Assembly (NCBI GenBank): GCA_030272585.1
Contig: BSYQ01000002.1
Span: 4,216,001-4,280,000 of the forward strand
From: Bryopsis sp. KO-2023
Taxonomy: Eukaryota; Chlorophyta; Ulvophyceae; Bryopsidales; Bryopsidaceae
Length of the DNA stretch: 64,000 bases
Direction: 5' to 3'
Each line of letters opens with the position of its first letter. The first letter of the stretch is position 1. The notes beneath the pieces were generated by a model. That model made no database searches. It was not told the origin of the DNA and saw nothing but the letters and a program-made list of their open reading frames with translations. Of the stretch, positions 1-9,966 are shown one piece after another. The translations under genes were made by a program, and so were the position numbers.

Positions 1-8
1 GGAAAGGT

Positions 9-126
9 TTAGGCAATTCTACTCTGGGGCCATTTCTCTTGAAACAACACTAATTTACATTTGTCAATATTGATATTATAGCGCTGGGTGATGCCCAAAA
101 AGTCAAGAGCGCTATTCCTGAGACCA
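9..126 (-). CDS. possible exon at the window edge, unrecognised
   Basis: A short reading frame follows a T-rich stretch ending in CAG (acceptor at about 127-131) and runs to a TAA at 9-11. It reads ...ALDFLGITQRYNIN..., which has ordinary amino-acid content. The layout loosely recalls the stretch after the catalytic motif of reverse transcriptases, but no diagnostic motif is present. Nothing upstream can be joined to it. It could be a last exon or a retroelement scrap. Confidence 0.2.
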
Positions 127-559
127 CTGAGCAAACAAACAAACATACATACAAAGAATCTATAAAAAGGTAGTTCTCCAAAGCTTCTTCTGGGGTGAGG
201 TGTGTGTGGGGGGGGGGTCTCCACATTTATACTTCTGCAATGTTCATGTTCCCGTCAGATCCCATTCGAGCCGATCTACTCCAGACCTAGCGCAGCCTAT
301 GAAGGCAAAAAACACCGGCAAACGTACACCGCAAACATGTCTCCCGTTTCTTGTTCTCTGGGGACACGGGCTTTCAATTGATGGATGGCTACACAAGGGG
401 AAGCCTCCTGGCGTGCGATTTTATGGACATAAAGCATGCGGTTTTTGATCACCACGTTGTCGACAACAGCTCCATCAGATAGCATCCATATTCGTCAGGT
501 GCTGTGTTTGCTACCGTCCGCTACTCCTTGTCAAAGGGTGCTGAGTTGGCAGCATTCCG

Positions 560-1045
560 CTATTGGTCCCAGACAGATGCTGCAGTATCCAGCTTGGCAT
601 TCGTTTCTGAGGCTTGAGTTTGCTGTTCCTGTCGAAAGGCTGCATTGACCACTTTTTCCTCTTGTGTTTCTTTTTCAATGGTCAGCAAACGTGCCTCAAG
701 CTTTGAAACAACAGCACAGAGCTCCGACTGCGTTACCAATCCGCTTTGACGAGGAGCATGAGTTGGTGACGACTGGGTATGAGTCCTGATCATATTTTGA
801 CACCACTCTCCCTGCGCAGCAAAGTCCGCTAGGCCTTCCGTTTTGTTGGCTGCGAGAGCCTTGTTGACCCCAGCAACTTCATGAACAGAGCACATGTGTT
901 TCATATGCGCTTGCGTGAAGAACTGGATAGCCTGGAGGATGTCTGAGCAAAAGTGGACCGGGTCATGCTCAAATTCCAGGGTCGTCGTGCTGGCTAAAGC
1001 GTCAAGGACAGCCCGCGTGGGTTTGACAAAGTTGTTCTCCGACAT
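560..1045 (-). CDS. hypothetical protein with C-terminal coiled coil
   Basis: This is an ATG-initiated frame of 161 codons ending in TAG. I do not recognise the family. The first 90 residues are mixed and mildly acidic (MSENNFVKPTRAVLD...). Residues about 105-155 are rich in E, Q, K and A with heptad-like spacing (SKLEARLLTIEKETQEEK...), which predicts a coiled coil. There is no signal peptide and no membrane segment. The ATG at 1045 is the first in frame. Real splicing near the 3' end is possible, because a GT lies a few codons before the stop. The opposite-strand ORFs here are low-complexity shadows. It may be a host gene or a Gag-like coiled-coil protein. Confidence 0.45.
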   Translation of the reverse strand: MSENNFVKPTRAVLDALASTTTLEFEHDPVHFCSDILQAIQFFTQAHMKHMCSVHEVAGVNKALAANKTEGLADFAAQGEWCQNMIRTHTQSSPTHAPRQSGLVTQSELCAVVSKLEARLLTIEKETQEEKVVNAAFRQEQQTQASETNAKLDTAASVWDQ

Positions 1046-2026
1046 GGCGCGTGAGGCGGGAAGGACGATAGAGAGGGAGCCCAGAGGCTAGAAAAACGGT
1101 TCGAGGAGCGGAAGCCGAAGTTCGGCAATGGGAAGCGCTGGCAAGAATGTGTGTGTGTGTGTGTGTTTTTTTTGTTTTCGTTTTTTTTTTGGGAGGGGAG
1201 AGAAGGGGGTGCAATCCTCTGCTGACTTGGGATACTAAAAAAAATATATGATGAAGTGACCTGAACTAGGGGCAAACGTTGTTGAGAATGCGTGTTTTAT
1301 ATTTTTAAACAAGAATAGCCGAGGCCTGAAATGAAGCGGCGGCTGCCCCGACTATTCTGAGAAGACAAGTGGCCGGAAACCTTTTGGGTTTAGGGTTGGA
1401 ATTCCTTCTCCTTTCGACCAGGATCTCGAAGGTCCGTGTTGCTTTTGTCTTCTGACATTATCTTCATTTTGGCAAAAGGATAAAGAGCTCCTAAAAAAAG
1501 AGGCTGAAGCTGGTGATGCACCCTTTTCTTGTCAACCTTTTATCTTTAAAAAACTTTGAACTTCTTTCCATCTATATATCAGGAAATAACTTCCTTTTGT
1601 TTCTGTAAAACGAAGAGGATCCGAAATATCATTTGGCAAAGTTTTAAAGGAGAGTCTTCCATTCAGTGGTGTTTTTGGACCTGCTTTTTTTCTCTGGTTG
1701 ATGATGTTTCTCCAGGGTGAGCTGCGAGTGTTGGAACAAGGTAGGGAAGATGCTTTTCTTCTTCGTTTCAGGTGAATTCCAGAGGCTGAGATTTTCTGGA
1801 CCTAACCTTCTGAGCAAAACAATGAGTATAGATATAAACCAGGCTGTATAAGTGGGGGAACACTCCCCCGCCCCCAACCTCCTTCTCGAGAAAAGTGCCT
1901 TTCGCCTCTAACTCAGAACTTCTCCATTTTTCTTCCCCCTTTATTATGACCTTCCCTTCTCTTTTGGTTTGTCTTTTCGAGGGTTTGAATGTTGATTATA
2001 ACCTTTGTGGTTGTGGCTTGCCACAG
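1046..2026. other. no gene seen; microsatellite and poly-T
   Basis: The stretch holds a short (GT)n run at about 1149-1165 followed by T-runs, on the upstream side of the 161-aa minus-strand ORF. It also has scattered T-rich DNA. I see no convincing exon. Confidence 0.4.
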
Positions 2027-2175
2027 TTGCAATTGCCCTCGCAGGATTGGGCCCAACTTTTATCGGATTCGCACTTTTTGTGGAACTGAATTTTGCAGCG
2101 GGAATGCACCCAGGATGGCTTCACTGGATGGGTATGAAACTGGCGGGGGATTTGCAGTTCTGGTTGGCTCAATAG
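2027..2175 (+). CDS. possible membrane-segment exon
   Basis: After an acceptor-like CCACAG at 2021-2026, a frame of 49 codons runs to a TAG at 2173-2175. It reads AIALAGLGPTFIGFALFVEL... and then ...HPGWLHWMGMKLAGDLQFW.... The first part is a plausible membrane helix. There is no start codon, no linked upstream exon and no recognised family. An antisense reading is also open. Confidence 0.2.
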
Positions 2176-2851
2176 ACCCATGTGGGGTGATTCAATGTTG
2201 TGATCTGATAGCTGCAGGCAACCCTGATTTGGATTTAGACCCAGGCTGATTCAGTGTAAGGCCCACTGTGAAGAAGCTGCATGTAAGCATTGTGCAATGT
2301 CCCAGGTTTCTGGATTAAAGACTACATTAAAGACATGGCACAGCACGGTGCTTCCCATAGTGTGATGCACAACAGGAATCACCATTTTTACAGTTTCTTT
2401 TCGCCGCTTCTCACAAATGCGTCAGTCGTCGCTGGAATAGTGGGAACGTACAGAAACGGCCAAGTTTAAACACTGTTGGCTCGAATAGGTGGGAGTAAGG
2501 TGTATTGGCGGTCTCTCTGGTCGCCAGCTGCAGAATTAAATTCCCTCGACGAAGCGATTTTCTGACTGAAGTTTCTGTGTCTGTCTGAACTCCTCTGTTT
2601 CCTCTGTCAACGGTTTTCCATTGTCTGATTGTTGTTGAAGTGCTTCCGATTGTTGAAAGACACTTGGGCTGACTCCAGTGAGTTCAATTTGTCTTTCCTG
2701 CTCTGCGGGGCTGTTTTCGAGAGATAGAAGGAAACTTCAGGCAGTGGGCGTTTTGGTGTTGATTTTGCTATATGTCTTTCTCAATGGATGTTAGCTCCTC
2801 AGCTCAGTAGTGTCTGGTGCTTGTCTGTCAAAATCGACAAGGGCCCTCATT
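2176..2851. other. no gene seen; contains dispersed repeat
   Basis: This is intergenic DNA apart from the dispersed repeat described at 2400-2630. I see no exon with matching splice sites. Confidence 0.35.
2400..2630 (+). repeat. dispersed repeat R2, copy 1
   Basis: The segment ending ...GCGATTTTCTGACTGAAG... recurs inverted at about 4440-4690 and in shorter form at 7600-7700. The best-conserved core is about 60 bp (CTGCAGAATTAAATTCCC then CGAAGCGATTTTCTGACTG). Between copies 1 and 2, weaker similarity continues for about 150 bp upstream of the core. No terminal repeats or coding capacity were recognised. Confidence 0.6.
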
Positions 2852-3323
2852 TCAAGAATCCTCTTCATTATCGATAGACTCTCTCAGAGCGCTGTTGCTT
2901 ATTTCTCTGTTTTGCTTTTTGGAACCTCTTTTTTGCGAAAACGATCGTCTCACCGAGGTTTCAAACAGGCCGTCATCCTCATAGAACTGATTAAGTCCAT
3001 CCAAACGATTAGCTGAGGCAGACGTTCCCGCTCAGAGCTTTGCTGCGAGAGGTTTGTAGATAAAAGAAGCTCATTGGTGAATCACACAGTTTTTGTCTGA
3101 AGGTTGGCGGGACTCTATCAGAACACCCCGCTGGACGTCAACAGAGCCATGGGTATCAGGATGAAGGAAAAAGAAGAAGGGAAAAAAAAAAAAAAAATAG
3201 ATGGAGGAAACCGACCTCTGCTTCAACTCGCCTCGAAGTAGGGGTAGATGCGATTGCAAAGATTAGGACCCCCATCACATTCCTATGCGTGGATTTCACG
3301 GTTCCAGTAGACCGCTCGCTCAT
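2852..3323 (-). CDS. small three-exon gene, unrecognised (about 103 aa)
   Basis: The model has three exons: 3216-3323 (ATG at 3323, 36 codons), 3088-3130 and 2852-3012 (TGA at 2852-2854). The introns are 85 and 75 nt with GT...AG ends. The phases agree at both junctions (0, then 1+2). The predicted product has a short hydrophobic stretch (VMGVLIFAIASTP) near residue 20. Its C-terminus is hydrophilic and charged (NQFYEDDGLFETS..., ending ...ESIDNEEDS). No known domain was recognised. The frame stays open upstream of the chosen ATG, so an earlier exon is possible. The second donor is weak. The opposite strand also has an open frame at 2810-3016, judged a shadow. Confidence 0.45.
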
Positions 3324-3593
3324 AACTTTTTGCACTAACAGGAAAAAGCTCCTTTGATGTGGGCTCGAAGCAACAGCCATACATTGCAACGGTATTCCGA
3401 CGGTTCGTTGGCGGATGACTGGGTTTCAATTTTGTTTTTTTTACCTTGGGGACTTTTTAACAAACAAGCAAACATCACCTTGGGGACCTCCCAATTGGGG
3501 ACAGTATCATTATATAACGCATTTAAATGCTACAAATCATATTTTTGATTCTTTCCTACTGAACACCAACAATGATTACATCTTACCTTATAT

Positions 3594-3867
3594 CATAGGC
3601 GCAACCAGGGGGGGCCTGTTCTGGGGTCGATTCTTGAGTTATGGCACCGAAAGACCGAGAAAGGGATTATCAGAGGAGGGACGGCAGGAAACGGGGGGGG
3701 CCTGGCCCCCCCTAGAAATTTTCTGGCCCCCCCAAGAAAGTCAAGGAAAAAGGGAAAAAAAAGAAACTTCCTCCTGAACCAACCGTTTCTTACCCTAAAA
3801 AAAAATTGGGCCCCCCTCCCAAAAAAACTTGTGCCCCCCCTTCCCTGAAATCCTGGTTGCGCCTATG
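3594..3867 (-). mobile_element. MITE-like element, CATAGGCG family, copy 1
   Basis: The ends are a perfect 16-bp terminal inverted repeat, CATAGGCGCAACCAGG ... CCTGGTTGCGCCTATG. The flanks are 8-bp repeats with one mismatch (CCTTATAT / CCTGATAT). The interior has long G/C runs and A runs. Its right two-thirds (about 3700-3867) is the reverse complement of copy 2 at 3932-4156. About 75 bp of extra sequence lies next to the left end. It has no coding capacity, so it is non-autonomous. An 8-bp target duplication fits hAT-like elements. Confidence 0.75.
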
Positions 3868-3931
3868 CCTGATATGGGGAAGGAATGGAGGTTTATTGAG
3901 TTGTCAAAGGTTGAATGAGAAGGGGTGCATC

Positions 3932-4156
3932 CATAGGCGCAACCAGGATTTCAGGGAAGGGGGGGCACAATTTTTTTTGGGGGGGGGCCCAAGTTTTTTT
4001 GGGGGGGGCCCAAATTTTTTTCAGGGTAAGAAACAGTTGGTTAAGTGGATTTCAAGAGGAAGTATTTTTTTCCCCTTTTTCCTGGGCTTCTTTGGGGGGG
4101 CCAGAAAATTTATAGGGGGGCCAGGCCCCCCAGGCCCCCCCCTGGTTGCGCCTATG
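3932..4156 (+). mobile_element. MITE-like element, CATAGGCG family, copy 2
   Basis: This 225-bp element has the same perfect 16-bp inverted ends as copy 1. It is flanked by perfect 8-bp direct repeats, GGTGCATC at 3924-3931 and at 4157-4164. The interior alternates G runs (7-9 nt) with T runs. It lies 64 bp from copy 1 in the opposite orientation, so the two can form a long hairpin. Confidence 0.8.
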
Positions 4157-4439
4157 GGTGCATCACTAGTGGTTTTTTTTTATCTTTGTTCTTCAGGCCA
4201 TCGTTATTGAGAGCAAAGAAACAATACAGTGTTGAGGAAGGTTTTACTTTCCGCAGAGATGATTTCGAAACAAGCACTGTTTTCGATTCAAGGGAGAAAA
4301 CTCACCAGACAGTGTTATAACAGCACAAGGCAGCAGAAAAAGAAAGTATGTTCCGAAGGACAAGCAAAGAAAAGGAAAGCTAGTTCGACATTCACTGCAG
4401 GCGGTTTCAGCTGGGCAATGCTATTTGAAAGTACCGGAA

Positions 4440-4690
4440 ACCCAAGGCAGCCAAAGAAAACCTGTTCACAGAAAAAACAGAGGACTTCAGACAAGAACAG
4501 AAACTTCAGTCAGAAAATCGCTTCGTCGAGGGAATTTAATTCTGCAGCCGGCGACCAGAAAGCACGTTGAAATATCTTTCTCTACCACAGTGACGCCAAG
4601 AGTGTCTAAACTCGAGCGTTTCTGGACGTCCCTGTCGATCCAGTGACGACTGGACGCGGATTCTGTCTGCATCGAGTGACGTCCTTGGCG
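4440..4690 (-). repeat. dispersed repeat R2, copy 2 (inverted)
   Basis: This is the reverse complement of the 2400-2630 segment, sharing the core around GCGATTTTCTGACTGAAG and flanking sequence. A minus-strand open frame crosses it (4536-4835), but because it is carried by the repeat it is not called as a gene. Confidence 0.55.
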
Positions 4691-4949
4691 GAAAATCAAA
4701 ACCTGCACTCGGAAGCTTCACACGAGTGTCGTCGACAGCGTCTGCAATCCACCAGGAGGTTTCTAAAATGAACGAAAAACTATATCGAGGAGTTTTGACA
4801 CGATGTCCGAAAGAGGGAGCGACGGACAGAATCACGGCCAGGTACCTACCAGGTCCGAACGCAGGAGGCAGGAGTATCAGTTTAGCGTCAGTTTAGGGGA
4901 TATTTGAGTCTCTGACCTTAAGGTTCTCGCCCTCTCGCAGCCCAAGGCC

Positions 4950-5123
4950 CATAGGCGTAGTCAGGAAAATAAACTGGGGGGGGGGGGGGGGCAAAACGAA
5001 TTGGGGAGGGTCATTTTAAAAAACAAAGTAAAGTTCACATGTAGACACCCAGTCCGCAAATTTCTTAGCGGCCGACTCTTGGGGGGGCCAGGCCCCCCCC
5101 AACCCCCCATGGCTACGCCTATG
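4950..5123. mobile_element. MITE-like element, CATAGGCG family, diverged copy 3
   Basis: It has related ends, CATAGGCGTAGTCAGG on the left and CCATGGCTACGCCTATG on the right. The flanking 8-mers differ by one base (CCAAGGCC / CCCAGGCC). The interior again has a 15-G run and a GGGGGGGCCAGGCCCCCC palindrome. It is the shortest copy (174 bp) and is diverged within the terminal repeats. Confidence 0.65.
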
Positions 5124-5940
5124 CCCAGGCCCCCATTGATTAATGACAGACCTGGAAATATACAGCAACTGTGAACAGAACGTAGTTCGAAGTTTGAGGT
5201 TTACCCAAACCGTGAGAACTCGTCCGAGCTTCTCCAGAACAGGAAAGCGTTTTCCTGTCCCCCGCACTCTCACCCACCTGACTCTTTTGTGGTTTTGATC
5301 ACCACGCGTGAGCATTATTTCCTCCTGCGATTAGGACGGCTGGTTTGGACCGGGGACGCCTTCGAAGACGTCGGAGAGCCGCTCGACGCTCGCACCGCTC
5401 GAGTTTCTGGCGGTTGGTTGAATCATCCTTGGGGGGGATACTTCAGTGCGACATCGCTGCAAGTTATCGTTCGGCCCGCTGGTCAAGGGGATCTGCTAGA
5501 GGATCCCTGGTCACCAGGTCCCGGGTTCGAACCTTCACTCTCAAACTGACAGGGATGATCAGATGCGCCAGGGAGGTCGTAGCCGCCGGTGCTGAAACCG
5601 CCGGCGGGGTTTTGTTTTTGTTCTCGATTCTGCTTTTACTTATTTTTTGGGGGGGGGGTCATGCATGTTGGGGAAAAACTGCTGTTGTTTTCGGTGCCCT
5701 TGTGTACGTGCGTGTTTTGTTGGATCCTGGTTGTTTATGGCTCTGTTAGAAGTTGCACCAACCCACTTGGTTCCCAACAAAAGCGAAAAACCCCACAGCC
5801 AACCCATCCGCCCATTCTTCAGGATCAGTCTGACTGTGGGTGCAGCTCCAACCAGAGACCTCCCAATCACCACCCATCTACTTTTTCGATCAGCATGCAA
5901 GCCAGCAAACCAAAGCTTCCACACTTTCGTTCCCGAAAAT

Positions 5941-7154
5941 GTCCGAGTTACCAGGTTACTAGCGCTAGTTCTGAACTACTAGCGCTAGTAACAATGTTCA
6001 ACCCCCTCCACTTTCTCTTTCAAACTTCATATTTTTTCCCAAAATTTTGCAGAGTTATTACGATTTTGTGTCGCAGAAACAGCGTTTAAAGTCTCTTCCA
6101 TATTTTTCTTTCCACGACGCTTGGAATGTAGAGTTTGTACCTCATTTTTAGATCGTGGTTTCAAAAGACCAAAACACATAATGTGACAAAAAATCAAGTG
6201 AAAGAAAAGTTTTTCAAGGCTCCTAGTATCTCACTCATGTGGAGGTAATTTTAGCTTGCTGCAGAATTGTCTTGTCTACAACATTATGACCGGTAGCTGA
6301 AAAACTAGATTTTTCGAGCTCATGAGATGCATTGGAGATAAATCCACACCTATCAAGGATTCTCAAGAAAAAAATCCGGCCTCATTTGACGCAATTATCC
6401 TCTTGTAATGCTAATCCAAAGTTGATGCGTTTCTCACAGTTCATTTTATCCGAATCATGGGTGTGACCTTATGTACGACCTAATTGTACAAAAACCATAA
6501 GATATCAACAAAAAACTTCGTAAAATGAAAATTTTATTAAAAAAGCATCTTAATCTCCAATTCGTTTCATATTTTGGAGGGGCTCTAACAAGTATAGGCT
6601 AGAAATCGTGGGCACATAATTAGCATTCATTCCCACCAAAATATATCACTTTGGAGGTAATATATCCCTCTCGAAACATTACACCGAAGATTATGAAGAT
6701 TAGTCAACATTTATGTGTCCACATGTAGAATAAATTGTTCTAGCGGCAAGAAACGGCAAGAAACTGTCAAAATGCATCAAGTTTGCATTGACCTAATGGG
6801 ACGCTTTTTACATCAAACGAGGCTGGCTTTTTTTCCTTAGAACCCTCAATAGGTGTGGATTTATCTCCAATGCATCCCATGAGCTCGAAAAATCTAGTTT
6901 TTCAGCTACCGGCCATAATGTTGTAGACAAGACAATTCAGCAGAAAAAGCTAAAAATGCACTAACATTGGTGAGAAGCTAAGAGCCTCTCAACTATTTCT
7001 TTCCACTTCAGATTTTTTTATGCGATCTATAATTGTCTTGTAAACAATTGTTCAGGAAATGAGATCTAAAATCTTTTTGCCAATAACCGTGGAATGATGA
7101 ACGTGGAAGCAATTTTCAGTACTAGCGCTAGTAGCGAAAACTGGTAACTCGGAC
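5941..7154. mobile_element. 1.2-kb fold-back element with long inverted arms
   Basis: The ends are GTCCGAGTTACCAG at 5941 and its complement CTGGTAACTCGGAC at 7141-7154. Further in, a stretch of about 130 bp at 6262-6390 (containing TAGATTTTTCGAGCTCATGAG) recurs inverted at about 6811-6950. The perfect palindrome ACTAGCGCTAGT occurs twice near the left end and once near the right end. There is no coding frame. It is probably a non-autonomous fold-back or MITE-type element. I see no clean target duplication beyond an A-run on both sides. Confidence 0.65.
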
Positions 7155-7220
7155 AAAAAGCCACTTGCTATCACCATAAATAAATCAACTTGGCCTGATT
7201 CACCACCGAGAAAGAGCTAC

Positions 7221-7595
7221 CTGAAGCAAACCCACGTCCCTGAAGAGCGGCTCTTCCTCCGCTTCGGGGTGCCACGTCTTTTGACGCTGGGATTTTAGCC
7301 CAGCAAGAAAACTAGCAATCCTGCTTGAAAGAGGAAGAAAAACAACAGGCAGGGCTCCCTCAGACTTGAAATCTTGAAACGCTGAGAACAAGCACAAGCG
7401 CGAGGCTAGCTCTTACTGGCCCATAGGTGACACAACAGTTAAATTTGGTTTTCCAGGCTGACGATTTTGGGTCCACTCTGCTAGTTTCTTCTCTTCATCT
7501 TTTGGGATTCCTGGAGACCGTTTTCCGACATCTTTCACACCTCTGATAATCTTTTCCGGAGGGTACGTGGTCTTGGTTGCACTCCAGAGCGTTTT
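7221..7595 (-). CDS. candidate minus-strand exons, unrecognised
   Basis: There are two open stretches with splice-like borders. The upper one (about 7413-7595) follows GACTGCAG and reads HTRKTLWSATKTTYPPEK... through ...KPNLTVVSPMGQ to a TAA. The lower one (7221-7381) lies between TTCTCAG and CAG|GTAGCT and reads FQDFKSEGALPVVFLPL.... Phases do not join cleanly unless an intron of about 50 nt is assumed. I know no family. The stretch lies close to, and opposite, the plus-strand gene at 7746-8318, and one of the two may be spurious. Confidence 0.3.
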
Positions 7596-7599
7596 TCGT

Positions 7600-7700
7600 G
7601 TGTGCTGCAGTCGTCCCAGTGGAATTTCTGCAGAATAAATCCCTCTCAACGAAGCGATTTTCTGACTGAAGTCTCTGAAGTGGTCTGAAGTCCTTTGGTA
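7600..7700 (+). repeat. dispersed repeat R2, short copy 3
   Basis: This stretch shares CTGCAGAATAAATCCC and AACGAAGCGATTTTCTGACT with the copies at 2400-2630 and 4440-4690. It is diverged outside the core of about 60 bp. Confidence 0.5.
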
Positions 7701-7745
7701 AAACTGCAACCCGTCACGGGTTGTTTGTTTGTTTTGGTCCAACAG

Positions 7746-8318
7746 ATTTGAGCGCTTCCTCCAAATGCGAGGCTTTGGTGACTGGAAGCTCGGAATCCGT
7801 GGATACCACCACAAACAACCCTTTGAGTATCACCGGCTCCACTGGCGGCGGAACCAGCTCGGGATTCAACACCGGCTTCTCCAGGGCTGAAAAAAAGAAA
7901 TTCTGCGAGGATTTGGACACCTTCAGCTGCTGCTTCAACACATCCAGGTAAAAACACCACACCTCCTTCGTTCTTTCTTGTGCTTCTTTTAATATTTCTT
8001 TATAAATTTTTTGATCTTTAAAAACTATATATATTCGAGAGTCGCTTACAGATTTGGGCCTGTATGAGCATTTTTGTAGAACAAACACTTATTGGACCAC
8101 ACCTCCTCCGCGCTTTTTGGGAATATGCATGTTGTGGAAAACCTTTCCGTCTGTCTTAGGGAATGTATGATACTCGCAGTGGTGTTTTCTGAGTGCGGTG
8201 TTTGTTTGTTTTTTGCAGTTGCCCCGCCAAGGGTCTGGTGATTCTGGGAGAGGTTGGTCCGGGTAGAATCGTGAGGAAAACCGTCGGTGGTAACCACAAG
8301 GAATGTTTCTGTCACTGA
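7746..8318 (+). CDS. 3' end of a gene with a Cys-rich C-terminus
   Basis: Two exons can be read: 7746-7947 (after TTGGTCCAACAG, ending CATCCAG|GTAAAA) and 8219-8318 (after TTTTTTGCAG, stop TGA at 8316-8318). The junction phase matches (AG|T). The first exon encodes a Ser/Thr/Gly-rich stretch, then ...KKKFCEDLDTFSCCFNT. The second reads SCPAKGLVILGEVGPGR... and ends ...GNHKECFCH. Seven cysteines in the last 60 residues suggest a disulphide-rich, possibly secreted domain of no recognised family. AATAAA motifs follow at about 8366 and 8419. Upstream exons were not found. The opposite strand is also open here (7714-8088), but the intron is T-rich on the plus strand, which favours this reading. 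Confidence 0.45.
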
Positions 8319-9293
8319 TTAATCGAGGGGAAATTTTTTCTCAGAGTGCTCCCAAGCTCCACAACGAATAAATATGAAATTCTGGGGAACATCTATTTTC
8401 TGGATAGAATTCTGAAGTTCAATAAACTTTAGTACGAATAAAAGTTTCTGCTGAGAAGAATTTATGTCGCAGTTTGGGCTGATCAGGTCAGATTAGGTGT
8501 CCAGGAGAGCATGAAGGTTTTGATTTTCTTTTCTTAAGGATATAACTCGATAACGTTATATTACTCTATATGATGTTTTTCTTTCTTTTTCTTTTTTTCT
8601 CGTGATTCTAACATTCTCGGATGTAATCTTTGAAACTTGTCAGTCAGTTAATACCGCACCTGTTTCGATCTGTTTTCTAGACATCCTTGCCAGGATATCC
8701 CCCCCCCCTCTCTATGGTTCAAATATATCAAAGTCACAATATATCTGTTAGGATTGAGCAAGCAGTACTGTACCAAAACCAGCTTATATAGCGGAATCGA
8801 AGTACACCGTTAATTTGCTTCAACCTGCCCATTGGGGGGAATTTCGAAAAGCTTTTGTGAATCCAGCAGAAGAAAAAGTCTAAGGGATGACTAAGATCCA
8901 CCGGTTTGCTCCTACACCTGTTCTGGGGTCCCTCCAGTTTTCTCTTTGTTTCTTTGAGGGAGTCCGAAACCTTTTTCCCCTGACCTTTCTCTGTTTGGAT
9001 AAATAACTCTGCCGCTCCTGAGCTTAATGATTGGAATTAACATTAGTATTTTTCTGGGCTGCTATCAGCAGCAGAGGAAAAAAATTATAAACAAGGTCTA
9101 GTGTCCATACTCTCTGAAATGACATTCGAGTTTCCATGGGTTTTCGAAAGTGAAGCAGTCGACCGCTCACCACTTACCATAAGACCAGATTAAACCCCTT
9201 TTTTCTTTGGCAGCATATTTGTAGCGGATAGGTGAGAAGTGCGGGACAACGTCGAGGTTGTACAGTCTGGCATGCTAACCTTAGAAACTGGAA
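8319..9293. other. intergenic, no gene seen
   Basis: Downstream of the Cys-rich gene there are polyadenylation-like AATAAA motifs, then T-rich DNA, a C-run at about 8700 and a (GA-free) spacer before the gene starting at 9294. I found no exon with splice support. Confidence 0.4.
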
Positions 9294-9966
9294 ATGGACG
9301 AGCATCCGAGCTTTGCACCTGAAAGCTGGTCCACTCCAGACAATTCGCTCTTCAAATCGGGAAAAGTCGGGGCGGTTGAGTGTCGGTTGGAGATCAGCGC
9401 TAGTCTTGGAGCGTATGTGGTTTTTTGCGTCCGTGTTTTTCTTTTTTTTTTAAATATGGATCCTGTGCTATAGAGCTAGTTTTGTGTTCTGAAAGTTTAG
9501 TGTGTTTTTATCAAAGAAAACACCCTTCTTCTAATGATTCTGAAGGGGCCAGTTGAACTGCAGCTGGGGGTTGCAATGGCCTGATTGAGTGATTCAAGTG
9601 CTTTCCTTCTTCAGCTGAACCATCTTCTTCTTCTCTCCTCAGCACAGTTAGGAGTCGAGATTTCACCGAAGAAGTCAACAGAGCCAGGGGTCGTTTTTCT
9701 TCCCGACAAGCTCCCCAACGAAGCATCATTCGACTCAGCCGCTTCCCTGTTTCCAATGCTTTGAAGCGGAATACGTGCAAGAGTTCCGCTCGTCCTTGCA
9801 ATTACGGTAAAAAACGCCTGAGCAACCGGTTTTTGTTAACACTAAAACGATTAGCAGTCGATCAGCAGAATCTGGGGGACATGGAATTGAAGACTGTGGC
9901 GGCATGATGGTGGTTGTTGCTCTAGAAATGCATTTTTCTTCAGAGCATCAGATGTTCATGGCCTAA
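9294..9966 (+). CDS. small spliced gene, unrecognised
   Basis: Exon 1 is 9294-9412 (ATG, 39 codons + 2 nt, donor GTATGT). Exon 2 is 9643-9806 (after TCTCTCCTCAG, donor G|GTAAAA). The junction keeps phase. The product starts MDEHPSFAPESWSTPDN... and continues into a basic Arg/Ser-rich stretch (RGRFSSRQAPQRSIIRLSR...). A third exon at 9944-9966 after TTTTTCTTCAG would add a few residues and stop at TAA 9964-9966. Alternatively exon 1 or 2 may splice to the open frame at 10124-10375. No domain was recognised. Exon 1 is too short for usual ORF cut-offs. The minus strand has competing frames at 9511-9794, judged a shadow. Confidence 0.5.

Noticed and set aside
5500-5540. B-box-like GGTTCGAACC
   Set aside because: No A-box at a suitable distance and no cloverleaf pairing.
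7714-8088. Minus-strand 124-codon frame with a good polypyrimidine-CAG
   Set aside because: It overlaps the plus-strand Cys-rich exons. Its upper half is the complement of a T-rich plus-strand intron. Kept only as an alternative.
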